DNA of 64,000 nucleotides from Proteles cristata cristata (GCA_017311185.1 JAESUZ010002395.1:620001-684000); one strand, 5' to 3'. Numbered from the stretch's first letter, positions 47,656-58,742 are shown. Translations and numbers: made by a program. The notes: generated by a model not told the origin, from the sequence alone.

Positions 47656-48500
47656 ACAATGACACACTAAAGGTTGTACCAGAATGACAGCTGCAATGGG
47701 AGCACATCTTCAGCCGCCTACTCCCATCACCCTCTCTCCCACCCTCTAATCACTGGCAAGAACAGGAAGCAGTAAGCCTCCAAGGGCCAAGCCGCACTCA
47801 CTACTGGTTGCATCCTAGAGAAAGAATCCTCAACTGTGATACCTGTAAGTACAGACAATGTCGGAATCTCAGAGATGACGGCTATGCAATACGGCATCCG
47901 TATTACACAGACATGACTATATTACCACTTATCTCAAAGATGTAAAGAGGTAAACTTCTTGAATTAATACCAGCATTATCCTGCACCCGGGTGACTGCCA
48001 ACCTCCACAAAACATACTACATGAATCATACTGCAAAGGGCTATGCATTAGGCAATCTCCAGACAACATCAAAAATCCCAAAGTCACTAAGCCAATGCCC
48101 TTCGTTAATGCCGCTGCTACAGCAACTCATTGTAAGAGGTACAAATGCTTTATTGTATCACAACTTAGGGACACTCCTTAACCTAGATCCTTAGGTTCAC
48201 AGGTGACAAAAGTCAGCCTAGTCTCACTGCTAAGATGGCATGAACTTAATTATACTCCTCGACTCACAGCCTTGGCCAAAATACCTAATCATGGTCTTCA
48301 CATCCACACTGAAAAACAAGGAAGGAAAACATCAACGAACCATCCTTCAAACTGTGTGCCACCTCTGCATCCCAAGAATATATGAAAATGAGAGTGCAAG
48401 GTTGAGGACACTGAAACGTCATTGGACTAATGCTCTCACAATTGGCAACACCCTCAAAAAGTACATCAACTCTATTTAGCAATTTCTGAATACGAGGCAC
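47656..48500. other. Unassigned block, less AT-rich than its surroundings
   Basis: No repeat family recognised. On the plus strand a frame stays open from about 47690 to 47940 without an ATG until near its end. It includes residues like HYWLHPRERILNCDTCKYRQC, with Cys in a C-x2-C-x4-C pattern. A donor-like cct/gtaagt is at about 47844. Two more open pieces follow. It could be a decayed pseudogene or an unrecognised old repeat. Confidence 0.3.
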
Positions 48501-48855
48501 ATAATAAGAGTAATTTTGCTAACAGCACAATTTTTGGCATTAGTAAAATCTTTATTTAATTTGTTAATGGTTCTGGTTTTAGGCAATTATTTATGAAGCA
48601 GAGAACACATTTCTGTTTCAAATGAGACTGATTAAGGGGCTCTTAGATCTATAGCTCTTTAAACTGATTGCTGCAATACAGCTAATGACACCTTGTTTTC
48701 CGGGAGAATTTCTGTTTCAAGCTAGAGCAATTCTTTATTTCCACGTTTAAAAAGGAAAACATGTAAATGGTTGAATCAAGTATGTCAGCAAAACTCAAGA
48801 GTCATGAAATAAATGAACCACAAAAGGTTTGAAGTACAACCAAATGAAAACACAG
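48501..48855. other. Unassigned intron sequence
   Basis: AT-rich, nothing recognised. Confidence 0.5.
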
Positions 48856-48868
48856 AAGAATATTAGGA

Positions 48869-48985
48869 GGGGCGTGCCTGGCTCAGTCAGAAGAGTGTGC
48901 AACTCTGGATCTCAGAGTCGTGAGTCAGAGCCCCACATTGGGTGTAGACATTACTTAGAATTGAAAAAAGTTAAAAAAAGAAAAA
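48869..48985 (+). mobile_element. Short old SINEC copy
   Basis: ggggcgtgcctggctcagtc, then gtgagtcagagccccacatt gggtgtagac and an A-rich tail; the long CT tract is absent. Duplication aagaatattagga (48856-48868) and aagaatactagga (48986-48998). Confidence 0.93.
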
Positions 48986-49109
48986 AAGAATACTAGGAAA
49001 TAAAAAAATATAACCATATCCCCTTCTTATTTGGTCTTTCTCCACCCATGAGTACAAATATCCTTCTTTATAAGAAAACCTGATAGACCGCACTTCAAAA
49101 TAGTACAAC

Positions 49110-49620
49110 TTGTGCATTTATTCATTCAACAACTATTTATGGACACCCCACTATCTTCCAAGGGGTAAAATAATAGAAATACAATAGTAAACAGCCCTTG
49201 TAGAGCTCAGAGTCTAGTAACAGGGACAGAAAATTTTAAAAATAAACAAGTGAAATATATAATGTGCCAGATAAGATTAAATGTTATGTTAAAAAAAAAA
49301 TGAAGAAAGTACCCTAGGACGTGGTCTCCTTTCACTATGATCATTAGGGCAAGAGTCGATGACAAATGTGACATGAGAACAAATAGCTGAAAAAGGAAGC
49401 CAGTCATGACTCTCCACGAGAAGCACTTTTGAAGTAAAGAGATTAGAGGTGACCAAAGTCAGCCAGGGGAAGGGTGTTAAAAGGTGAAGGTCCAAAAGTT
49501 AAGGTAGTGGATTGAGGGAGTTAGAGATCATGAGGAATCCTAAGAAATTTGACTTCTCTTGTAAAACACAGTGAAAGTCTTTGGTGGATTTGGAGCAAAG
49601 GAGAGATAGAATAACACTTA
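49110..49620 (-). mobile_element. L2 remnant
   Basis: tttattcattcaacaactat, atagtaaacagcccttgtag, agctcagagtctagtaacag, then aagggtgttaaaaggtgaag and gagcaaaggagagatagaat follow the reverse order of an L2 3' region. Confidence 0.65.
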
Positions 49621-49642
49621 GAATTTTAAAAAAATCACTTTA

Positions 49643-49856
49643 AGAAAAAATTTTAATGTTTTATTTATTTTTGAGAGAGACAGACAGAATGTGAGCAGGG
49701 GAGGGGCAGAGAGCAGGGGAGACAGAGAATCCAAAGCAGGCTCCAGGCTCTGAGCTGTCAGCATAGAGCCTGATGTGGGGCTCGAACCCATGAACTGTGA
49801 GATCATGACCTGAGCCAAAGTCAGACGCTCAAGTGACTCAGCCACCCAAGAGTCCC
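49643..49856 (-). mobile_element. Felid SINE
   Basis: Reverse copy, aattttaatgttttatttat to agccacccaagagtccc. Duplication aaaaaatcacttt on both sides (about 49629-49641 and 49857-49869). Confidence 0.96.
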
Positions 49857-49869
49857 AAAAAATCACTTT

Positions 49870-50124
49870 TAGAGTTCCTAATATGGTAATAGTAGGAAAC
49901 AGTTTATATTACATTACCCTCTTTACAAATAAAAGTATAACCACTAGACAAAATATCTTAAAAACAATGATTTGAAGGCATTGGAGAATGACTAGAAGCA
50001 GGTAGAAGTTAAGGGAATTCCACTCATTTAAGGCAGAAACCACACAAGGTGACAGATTCACATTTATATGACTTTCCACAATCCATACAGGGCAGGCTGG
50101 CTCAAACCCAAACAGAAACAGTCA
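49870..50124. other. Unassigned intron sequence
   Basis: Nothing recognised. Confidence 0.45.
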
Positions 50125-50655
50125 GATCTCACTCAGAAGGTCAGCAAACCCATTCCTTGGTATAGACCCAAGAAAAATTAAAATATATGTCCACAAAAAG
50201 ATTTGTACACAAATGTTCACAACACTCTTATTCTTGATAGCCAGAAATTGGAGACAACCCAAATGTCCATGAACATGGGTACAGAGAGACAAACGGTGGT
50301 GTTTTTACACAATGAAATACTAACTACTCTGCAACAAAAAAATGACTGATCCAAGTAACAACATGAATGAATCAAAAAACAACAACAAAAATCACACTGA
50401 GAGAGATTAGTCAGACACATTCTTCTGAATCCATTTACATCGCAGAACAGACAGAACCAATCTATGGTGACGAAAGTGACGGTGAGGATAGAGGAATCAA
50501 CGCTGGGCCTTTTCCAGGTGATGAAAATGTTCTTTGTTTTGTTCTGAATAATGATTAAATGGACGTGTATAATTTTTGAAACTCATCAAATTGAACTCTT
50601 AATATTCTGTGAATTTTACTGTAGGTAAATTATACTTCAATGAAAAGTATTAAAT
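50125..50655 (+). mobile_element. Old L1 3' end
   Basis: ccttggtatagacccaagaa, atatgtccacaaaaagattt, acccaaatgtccatgaacat, gtgatgaaaatgttctttgt, aaactcatcaaattgaactc, aaattatacttcaatgaaa: forward L1M-type 3' end. Confidence 0.85.
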
Positions 50656-51359
50656 AAATATAGCAGCCTTTAAAACCTCCAAACATTTATATTCAGTCAA
50701 TCCCAGTACATGAAAAAAATATGTCTTTGACATGATTCATACCATGCCAACAACTAAAGTGACAACAGAGGCAGAACTCTGACTTGTATGTGGACATAAT
50801 TCCAACAAAATAACTTTCCTATAAATGCAGATGATAATGTTAGGAAGTATTCAAGTCCTAAAGAAGTGTTCAAATACGTATTCATGGCTCTATACTGTGT
50901 TTTAGGATTTAGCTACATCAAGTGTGCTCTTTTTGCCCTCTTTATATAAAGCTATTTATCCATCCTTAGGATTCCAAAAGAAATGAAACAAGGATATCAA
51001 GGAAAATATTAAAGAAAATAGTACAGTAGATTTTACAAATATCAAATCCAAATTTCTTATACTCCATATAAAAAACAGGTATTTTTAACCATAAGTGAAG
51101 CAAACAATTAGCTGTTGCACTTAACGATAAAGTAAATCATACTCTAATGGCTAAAAGGGGATATATTTGTAAGAATGTTATAGGAACATTACAACCTCAA
51201 GAACATTGGCTATCCAACTTTAAATGAATATTTCTCAAGAACCTGCAAGAAGATAGGATGAAATTTCACTAATGTACAATGCAGTGAGTAAACATTATGA
51301 ATAAATTCACCATGTAACTGTTAAAGTTAAGAACACTCTCAACAAGAGAAATTCACATT
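50656..51359. other. Unassigned intron sequence
   Basis: AT-rich, no family recognised. Confidence 0.5.
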
Positions 51360-51375
51360 AAACCTACTTCGAACA

Positions 51376-51606
51376 GGGGTGCTTGGGTGGCTCAGTCTGT
51401 TAAGCGTCTGACTTCAGCTCAGGTCGTGATCTCACAGCTCGTGGGTTCAAGCCCTGCATCAGGCTCTGAGCTTAAGAGCCTGGAGCCTGCTCTGAAGTCT
51501 GTGTCTCCCTCTCTCTGCCCCTCCCCTGCTCACTCTCACGCGTGCTCTCTCTCTCTCTCAAAAACAAATAAACATTAAAAAATGTATATTAAAAAGGTAA
51601 ATAAAT
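51376..51606 (+). mobile_element. Felid SINE
   Basis: Head ggggtgcttgggtggctcag, tail caaataaacattaaaaaatg. Duplication aaacctacttcgaaca (51360-51375) and aaacctactttgaaca (51607-51622). Confidence 0.97.
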
Positions 51607-51707
51607 AAACCTACTTTGAACACTGGAAACAAACGTTAAGTGTCAAACATATACTTAAAAATTCCCTAACAAACATATAAGTGCATTTTAAGAAAAGGAG
51701 CCTGCTA

Positions 51708-51942
51708 TGGGACATCTGGGTGTCTCAGTTAGTTAAGCGTCCAACTTCGGCTTTGATCATGATCTCACGGTTCGTGGGTTCGGGCCCCACGTCAGGCTCT
51801 GTGCTGACTGCCAGCTCAGAGCCTGGAGCCCATTTCGGATTCTGTGTCTTCCTCTCTCTCTGACCCTCCCCCACTAATGCTGCCTCTCTCTCTCAGAAAT
51901 AAATTTTAGAAACAATAAAAAAATAATTTTATTTTTTAAAAA
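51708..51942 (+). mobile_element. Felid SINE, ctgactgccagctcag subgroup
   Basis: Head atgggacatctgggtgtctc, gctgactgccagctcagagc, tctcagaaataaattttaga. Imperfect duplication aagaaaaggagcctgcta / aagaaaaggagctggcta. Confidence 0.94.
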
Positions 51943-51960
51943 AAGAAAAGGAGCTGGCTA

Positions 51961-52964
51961 CTCAGAGTGCTTAAAATATGCCTTACATATATTTCTCTTC
52001 ATCACATCTGTTGCTGTGGAGCAGAGTTAATTTGGAATGTAAAATTATTTTAGAAAAATAGGCATTTATATTCTCTAATATCACTTGTGCAAATATTTAA
52101 TAACATCTAGGTGGTAATAGAGCATAATGGCTTAGGAGTGTGACTACTTGTATCAAATCCCCGCTTTGCCATTTTAAGGTCTCAGAAAATAGATTAAAGC
52201 GTCAATAGCATCTGACGTGAAAGGTTTTACATTTATATAGTGGGAATATAAGTAAAGGAACTCTTAGCAGAATTTGAGGAGTAAAATGAAGTATAGTATT
52301 CAAGTTCTGTCTGAAAGGAAATCCATCACTTAATAAATGCTGTAGCACAGGCATTATTACAAAACCCAGAGAAAACCCTGTTAGGAGGACACTGCTGACA
52401 CAGGCAATGGTGATAAAAGAGGGAAGAATACAAAATTCAAAAAAGTGGTGGTGACTTTTCAGTCTCAAGTCTCCGAAAAGATTAAAATAAACATATTTTT
52501 TTAAAAAGTGAGATGGGATAAAATTTAAAAATCTCTTCGATCATATCCGGCAGAAGGCTACCATTAAGGTTAATTTTCAATCTGCCTCTCCCTTATTGGA
52601 GCTAAATAAATAATACAGGACGAAAGGAGGTGTGTTAAAAAATTAAAAATAAGCACCTTTGATTTTTTTAACTTATTATTTAATGGAATCTGCGTCTTTG
52701 AGTTTAGAATTAATACCCACAGATGTGCTACTGCCTGTACTGCACACAGAGTTCATGCCAATGAGCCTCTCAATTACCAAAACAGCAGTCACTGTAAATA
52801 TATCTTTTGTTCATTGCATAACAAGTGTCTGCCATACATTTTTGTGACAATTTCAATGACAGGATCTATTTTCACACAGAGCCGAAACAGTTATCGGAGC
52901 CAAAAAGGAAGACAGCATTATAGCTGCCGCAGAGGTAGCATGATTTAAAAGGAGCAAGGCTTAA
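51961..52964. other. Mostly unassigned, with a MIR piece
   Basis: A forward MIR-like piece at 52110-52190 (aggagtgtgactacttgtat, caaatccccgctttgccatt). The rest is unrecognised. Confidence 0.5.
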
Positions 52965-53176
52965 GGGGCACCTGGGTGGCTCAGTCAGTGAAGCATGTGA
53001 CTCTTGATTTCGCTCGGCTCGAGTACTGATTTCATCGTTTGCGAGGTCGAGCCCCACATCGGGCTCTGCGCTGACAATGCGGAGGCTGCATGGGATTCTC
53101 CCTCTCCCTCTCTCTTTGCCACTCCCTGCTCCCACACTCTCTCTCAAAAATAATAAAATTTTTTTTTTAAAAAAAA
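52965..53176 (+). mobile_element. Older SINEC copy
   Basis: Head ggggcacctgggtggctcag, gaggtcgagccccacatcgg, tail aaaataataaaattttttt. Duplication aaggcttaa / aaggcttta. Confidence 0.94.
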
Positions 53177-53344
53177 AGGCTTTAAAAATAGATCTGATTC
53201 TCAAGTCAGTTTCACTACAGACCAACTGGGTTGGTGTCGTAAAGTTACACTTTGTAAGGTTTTTTTCTTCCTTTCTAAAGATATCCTACATACACACAAA
53301 ACCATGTCAACCACTCTTTGCAGGAAAACCGAGTAGCTAACACC

Positions 53345-53520
53345 TCAGTAGAAATACAGTATAAATGCTTAGGAGGGCGACTGCTGTGTCAAATCCCAGC
53401 TCCGCCATTTACTCAATGACCCTGAACCAATTTTTCAATCCCCCTAAACCTCAATTGTATTTTAAATATAAGCTATAACTATGAGCAGGTTTTACAAGAC
53501 ACAAAGCACCCAGCAGAGTA
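53345..53520 (+). mobile_element. MIR remnant
   Basis: gtcaaatcccagctccgcca, tttactcaatgaccctgaac, tcccctaaacctcaattgta, then aaagcacccagcagagtatg: forward MIR order. Confidence 0.78.
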
Positions 53521-54459
53521 TGTGGCCTTCAAGAAACACAAGAAATGCGTGCTATGATCTCAAGAAAGAACAACAAAGCTGGAGGTATCCCAATTCCAGA
53601 TTTCAAGATATATTACCAAGCCATGGTAACCCAAACAGTATGGTATGGGCACAGTAACAGATACAGAGATCAATGGAACAGAACAGAGCCCAGAAATAAA
53701 TCCATGCTTACATGGTCAATTAATCTACAACAAAGAAGGCAAGAATATACAATGGGGAACAAACGGTGTCTGCCATAAACAGCACTGAGCAAACTAGGCA
53801 GCTGCATGCAAAAGAACGAAACTGGACCACGTTCTGACATCAAGCGTACAAATGAACTCAACATGCATTAAAGATCTAAATGTGAAAGATGAAACCGTAA
53901 AACTTCTGGAAGAAAACATAGGCAGCAAATTTGACATGGACCAAAGCAGCATTGTTTTAGATATGTCTTCTCAGGCAAGGGAAACAAAAGCAAAAATACA
54001 CTATTGGGACTACATCAAAGTAAAATGCTTTTGCACAGCAAAGGAAACAATGAACAAAATGAAAAGACAACCTACCGAATAGGAGGAGATATTCACAAAT
54101 GATGTATCTGATAAGGGGCTAATATACAAAATATATAAAAGACTTATAAACCGTAACACCAAAACCACAGTCTGACTGAAAACTGGGCAAAGGACCTGAA
54201 CAGACCTCTTTCCAGAGAAGACATACATGCAGCCAACAGATACATGAAAAGGTGCTCAGCATGACTCATCCTCAGGAAAATGGAAATCAAAACCACAATG
54301 AGTTACCACCTTATACCTGTCAAAATGGTGAAAATCAAAAAGACAGTAACAGGGTGAGGATGTGGAGAAGAAGGAGCCCTTTGCGCTACTGGTAAGGATG
54401 TAAACTGTGCGGCCACTGTGGAAAAGACCATGGAGTTTCCTCAAAAACTTAAAAACAGA

Positions 54460-54562
54460 GGGTGCCTGGCTGGCTCAATTTGGTAGAGAATGCGACTCTT
54501 GATCTCAGGGTCATGAGTTCAAGCCCCACACTGGGTGCTGATTCTCAAATACTTTTTAAATA
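54460..54562 (+). mobile_element. Short old SINEC copy in L1
   Basis: gggtgcctggctggctcaat, cttgatctcagggtcatgag, ttcaagccccacactgggtg; no long CT tract. Confidence 0.9.
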
Positions 54563-55125
54563 GAAGTACCGTATGATCCAGTAATTCTTTGGATACTTAC
54601 CCAAAGAAAATGAAAACACTATATGTGCCCTCTATGTCTATTGCAGCACTATTTACAGTAGCCCAGACAAGGAAGAACCCAAGTGTCTACTGATAAATGA
54701 ATGGAGAAAGATGTGCTATATGTACTCAACGTACATGAGATACTACTCAGCATTAAAAAGAATGAGATCTTAGCATTTCCAACAACATGAACAGACCCAG
54801 AGATTATATACTAAGTCCAGTAACTCAGACAGAAGACAATTCCCATAGGATTTCACTTACATGCGGAATCTAAAAAGCAATAGAATGAATAAACAAACAA
54901 AAAGCAGAAACAGACCCATAAGTACAGAGGATACACTGACGGCAGCCAGAGAGAGAGATAGGGGATGGGCAAAATGAGTGAAGGGGGATGGGAAATACAG
55001 ACTTCCAGTTATGAAGTCACGGGCATACACGAACAGGAAACACAGCCAATGGTATTGTAATAGCACTGTATAGTGACAAAATGGGGCTACACTTGTAGTG
55101 AGCATAGCATAACACACAGACTTGT

Positions 55126-55350
55126 TGGGACACCTGAGTGGCTCAGTCGGTGGAGTGTCAGACTTCAGTTCAGGTCATGATCTTGCAGTTTGTGGGTTTG
55201 AGCCCCGCGTCGGGCTCTGTGCTGATAGCTCAGAGCCTGGAGCCTGCTTCAGATTCTGTGTCCCCCTCTCTCTCTGCCCCTTCCCTGCTCATGCTCTGTC
55301 TCTTCCTGTTTCTTAATAATAAATAAATGTTTAAAAAACTTAAAAAAAGC
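55126..55350 (+). mobile_element. Felid SINE in L1
   Basis: Head tgggacacctgagtggctca, full body. Exact duplication cagacttgt at 55117-55125 and 55354-55362. Confidence 0.95.
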
Positions 55351-55425
55351 ATCCAGACTTGTCAAGTCACTATGTTGTACATCTGAAGTTAATCTAACAT
55401 TGTGTGTCAACTATACTTGCACAAA

Positions 55426-55673
55426 AAAGCAAGTTTGCTAACACTGTTTTAATTAATCATTTAAGGTATTAAAATAATGTAGCTATCCTCTCAGACACTC
55501 TGTATTAGCAAAAGAAATTTTTCTGCATTCTCAAGGGAACAATGTACAATTAATCATGTCCTTACAACTTCTTTTTTGCATATTTTATATGCCAAATGAC
55601 TAAACCACTTCTTAGATATAGATACAATGCAACATAATTTGGAAATGAAAATATTACTTTAAAAAAGAAAAAT
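55426..55673. other. Unassigned intron sequence
   Basis: AT-rich, nothing recognised. Confidence 0.45.
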
Positions 55674-55892
55674 GAGCGTCTGGGTGACTCAGTTGGTTGA
55701 ATGTCTGACTCTTGATTTTGGCTCAGGTCATGATTCCAGGGTTGTGAGATCAATCCCCACATCAGGCTCCGCACTGAGCGTGTACCCTGCTTAAGATTCT
55801 CTCTCCCTCCCTCCCTCCCTCTCTCCGTCTCTCACTCTCTCTCTCTCCCCTTCTGTCCTTCTCCCCTGCTCTCTATCTCTCTAAAAAATAAA
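55674..55892 (+). mobile_element. Older SINEC copy with expanded CT tract
   Basis: gagcgtctgggtgactcagt, gagatcaatccccacatcag, then (ccct)n and (tctc)n from about 55797 to 55880. Confidence 0.92.
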
Positions 55893-55899
55893 AATACTA

Positions 55900-55998
55900 C
55901 TACCTGCTTCCAACGCTCTGTTCCCCTCTCTCTCTGCCCCTCACCTGCTGTGCCCTCCCTCTCGCTCTCTAAAATAAACCTTAATAAAAAAGAAAAAA
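55900..55998 (+). mobile_element. SINEC 3'-end fragment
   Basis: Only the right end: tctgttcccctctctctctg, cccctcacctgctgtgccct, aaaataaaccttaataaaaa. Confidence 0.75.
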
Positions 55999-56003
55999 GG
56001 TGT

Positions 56004-56220
56004 GGGGCACCTACGTGGCTCAGTCAGTTAAACGTCAGACCTCAACTCAGGTCATGATTTCATGATTCTTGAGTTCAAGCCCTGTGTTGGGCTCTGTGCT
56101 GACAGGTTGGAGTCTGGAGCCTGCTTTGGATTCTGTGTCTCCCTCTCTCTCTGTTCTTCCCCTACTAGTGAGCTCGCTCTCTCTCGCTCTCTCTCTCTCT
56201 CTCAAAAATAAATAAAAATA
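56004..56220 (+). mobile_element. Felid SINE in a SINE cluster
   Basis: Head tggggcacctacgtggctca, full body, (ctct)n and tail aaaaataaataaaaata. Confidence 0.94.
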
Positions 56221-56460
56221 GGGGCGCCTGGGTGACTCAGTCAGTTAAGCGTCCAACTTTGGCTCAGGTCATGATCTCACAGTTCGTGGGCTCGAGCCCT
56301 ACGTCGGGCTCTGTGCTGACAGCTCAGAGCCTGGAGCCTGCTTCAGATTCTGTGTCTTCCTCTCTCTGACCCTCCCCTGCTCATGCTATCTCTCTCTCTC
56401 TCAGAAATAAATAAAACATTAAAAATAAATTTTTAATAAAAATCAATCAATCAAAAATTT
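56221..56460 (+). mobile_element. Felid SINE in a SINE cluster
   Basis: Head ggggcgcctgggtgactcag directly at the tail of the previous SINE; tail agaaataaataaaacattaa then (aatc)n. Confidence 0.95.
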
Positions 56461-56850
56461 TTTTTAATTTTCTTTAAAAAGTGACAATACCGAGTGCCGG
56501 TGAGGCAATGGAACTCTCAGATGATGCTGGAAAATGTACAGTAATACTAATCCTTCACAAATTCTTACAGAAAATGGAAGAGGAGGGGAGAACATGGCCC
56601 AGCTCATTTTCCAATGCCGGTGTCACCTGATACCACCAAAGACATCACAAGAAAGCTAATAGACCAATAGCCCTCATGAACATAGACGGAAAAGGTTTTT
56701 TTAACAAAACAGTAGCAAATCAAATGGTAACATATAAAAAGCATGATACGCAACAACCCATAAAACTGATCCGAGGAATACCGCGGGTGCACATCTGAGA
56801 ATCAGTGATGTGACACAGCCTCCTATTAGAGAAAAGGTCAAAATCTGTGT
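56461..56850 (+). mobile_element. L1 ORF2 fragment
   Basis: gaacatggcccagctcattt, cacctgataccaccaaagac, tagaccaatagccctcatga, acatagacggaaaaggtttt match the order of the L1 reverse transcriptase region. About 390 bases, broken. Confidence 0.7.
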
Positions 56851-57146
56851 GATCACCTTCACCTCTACTAACAGCGATGAAAGGCCCCTCAAGAGCTTTG
56901 AAACACTGCTGTTACTTTCTATTTGTCCCCAAGTGTTCCCTTTTACGCTATCTGTACAAATATCGAGTACATTCTGCTAGGCGCAAATACACACGCACAC
57001 AATTACATGATTCAGTAAAAATATAGGAAGACTTACACACAAGTACACCATTGACAAGAATAACCAACTCTGCCCAAGTTTTATAAAAAGGGGGGCAGGG
57101 GTAAGATCGTCTCATTCCTATTCTGAGGTTATAGAGACACATTTTA

Positions 57147-57400
57147 TTTATTTTTCTTTCATAGTTCATTGTCAAGTTGGTTTCCATATAACACCCAGTG
57201 CTCATCCCCACAAGCGCCCTCCTCCATGCCCATCACCCCGCTTCCCCTCCCCATCAGCCCTCAGTTTGTTCTCAGCATTCAAGAGTCTCTCATGGTTTGC
57301 CTCCCTCCCTCTCTCCAACTATTTTTCCCCTTCTTCTCCCCCGAGGTCCTCCATTAAGTTCCTCCTAATCCACCTATACGTGCAAACATATGGTATCAAC
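57147..57400 (-). mobile_element. Recent 5'-truncated L1 insertion near a COMMD10 exon
   Basis: Reverse L1 3' end: tttatttttctttcatagtt, gttggtttccatataacacc, cagtgctcatccccacaagc, ccctcagtttgttctcagca. Perfect 14-bp duplication agagacacatttta at 57133-57146 and 57401-57414. Sense with COMMD10, so its AATAAA-rich tail is on the transcript strand. Confidence 0.95.
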
Positions 57401-57606
57401 AGAGACACATTTTAAACAGGCCAGTAAAATTAAATCACATCGTGGTGGCCAATATGTATGGAAACAATCTGAAAGGCATAGTGTATATATTCTTCCTTTT
57501 TCCCAACTACCCCTCTACAAAACATGATCATCTTGAAAACCCTTGCAGTACAACAATTTTTGCCATTCTTACTGGAAAATATCACTGGGGTAGTATAATC
57601 CCATAC

Positions 57607-57762
57607 CTTGTGGGGAGCAAGAATCCTCTGTCTGAATTTCTCAACTGTTTCTTGGCCCATAGAAGACCAAGCACTGGCGAAAGCTTCTGCTTTGTCTTGT
57701 CTGAGATGGATGCTCTCTAGCTGCTGCTGCAGAACCGTGGGCTTCACGTTGTGGTACACCGC
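57607..57762 (-). CDS. COMMD10: COMMD10 coding exon (about residues 82-133)
   Basis: Internal coding exon of COMMD10, 156 bases, 52 codons, phase 0, minus strand. It begins [19 protein letters not shown], continues through [15 protein letters not shown] and ends QRILAPHK. Acceptor is ctcccatgaccag before GCGGTG (a rather short pyrimidine tract); donor is AAG/gtatgg. The segment forms the last helices of the N-terminal domain and leads into the COMM domain. Compared with the human protein from memory there are a few substitutions (for example APHK for APCK), which is normal between orders. The frame is open and undamaged, so this is the functional gene and not a pseudogene. A recent L1 3' end lies about 200 bases downstream in the transcript direction. 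Confidence 0.97.
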
Positions 57763-57899
57763 CTGGTCATGGGAGAACAGTGTTACCTATGTCCCTCGCA
57801 TTTGGGAAGATACTCTGAATTATAATCAAATACAAAATTATCTTGCAATGATTTAAATCAACAAAAAATTTCCTGTTTCTATCAGCATTGTTTTATATA

Positions 57900-58318
57900 T
57901 TTTTTTAAATGTTTATTTATTCTTTGTGGGGCGCCCGGGTGGCTTAGTCGGTTAAGCGTCCGACTTTCGCTCAGGTCATGATCTCGCGGTTCGTGGGTTT
58001 GAGCCCCGCGTCGGGCTCTGTGCTGACTGCCAGCTCAGAGCCTGGAGCCTGTTTCAGTCTGTGACTCCTCTCTCTGACCTCCCTGCTCACGCTTCTCTCC
58101 TCTGGAAAAAACAAAAAAAAAAATGTTTATTTATTCTTTGAGAGAGACAGAGACAGCGAGCACAAGCAGGGGAGGGGCAGAGAAAGAGGGAGACTCAGAA
58201 TCTGAAGCAAGGTCCAGGCTCTGTGCTAGCCTGACATGAGGCTCGAACTCATGGACTGCGAGATCATGACCTGAGCCGAAGTCGGACGCTTAACTGACTG
58301 AGCCACCCAGGCACCCCA
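57900..58318 (-). mobile_element. SINEC copy split by a nested young SINE
   Basis: Left piece is only the T-rich tail, aaatgtttatttattctttg. The copy resumes at 58121 and ends gagccacccaggcacccc at about 58317. Confidence 0.94.
57927..58120 (+). mobile_element. Young felid SINE nested in an opposite SINE
   Basis: Head tggggcgcccgggtggctta and ctgactgccagctcag signature; CT tract has small deletions. Exact 20-bp target duplication at 57907-57926 and 58121-58140. Confidence 0.97.
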
Positions 58319-58512
58319 TAAATGTTTTCTATCTATTCACCAATAATAATATACACAACTGGGAGGTGCAGGGTTAAAGGGCCTAATTTAAATTATTCAG
58401 GCTACACTTTCCCATTTTTGCCTGTGTCTTAAGTAACCCTAAGTCTGTTTAATAGAAAAACTTCTTTACGTTAGCTATGTAAATGGTACTCTATTTACAA
58501 TATCATTTCTGG

Positions 58513-58732
58513 GGTGCCTGGCTGGCTCAGTCAGTTAAGCATCTGACTTTGGCCCAGGTCATGATCTCACAGTTCGTGGGTTTGAGCCCCACATCAGGCT
58601 CTATGCTGACAGCTCAAAGCCTGGAGCTGCTTTGGATTCTGTGTCTCCCTCTATCTCTCTCTCTGTTCCTCCCGCATTCATATTCTCTGTCTCTCAAAAA
58701 TAAATAAAAGTTAAAAAAATTGTTTTTAAAAA
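58513..58732 (+). mobile_element. Felid SINE, first of two stacked at one site
   Basis: ggtgcctggctggctcagtc head, full body, tail aaataaaagttaaaaaa. Flanked by tatcatttct at 58501-58510 and 58733-58742. Confidence 0.96.
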
Positions 58733-58742
58733 TATCATTTCT

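Larger units (their letters stand above)
53560..55425 (+). mobile_element. L1 remnant (ORF2 end and 3' UTR), split by two SINEs
   Basis: acaaagctggaggtatccca, agtatggtatgggcacagta, catggtcaattaatctacaa, cttttgcacagcaaaggaaa, ggcaaaggacctgaacagac, tatgtgccctctatgtctat, and end acatctgaagttaatctaac. Many breaks. SINEs at 54460 and 55126. Confidence 0.92.
29184..57606 (-). other. COMMD10: COMMD10 intron, 28.4 kb
   Basis: The complete intron between the 52-codon exon and the COMM-domain exon, bounded by gtatgg (donor, high-coordinate end) and ttttatag (acceptor, low-coordinate end). It carries most of the L1 material of the window and about thirty SINEs. No further coding exon was recognised in it on either strand. 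Confidence 0.93.

Noticed and set aside
53852..54082. 76-codon open frame in the 53.6-55.4 kb region
   Set aside because: Also an L1 ORF2 remnant, matching the order of the copy at 35.9-40.2 kb.
57430..57606. Continuation of the COMMD10 frame below 57607 (VWDYTTP...)
   Set aside because: This is intron read-through; the donor AAG/gtatgg ends the exon at 57607, and the next exon joins in frame at 29183.
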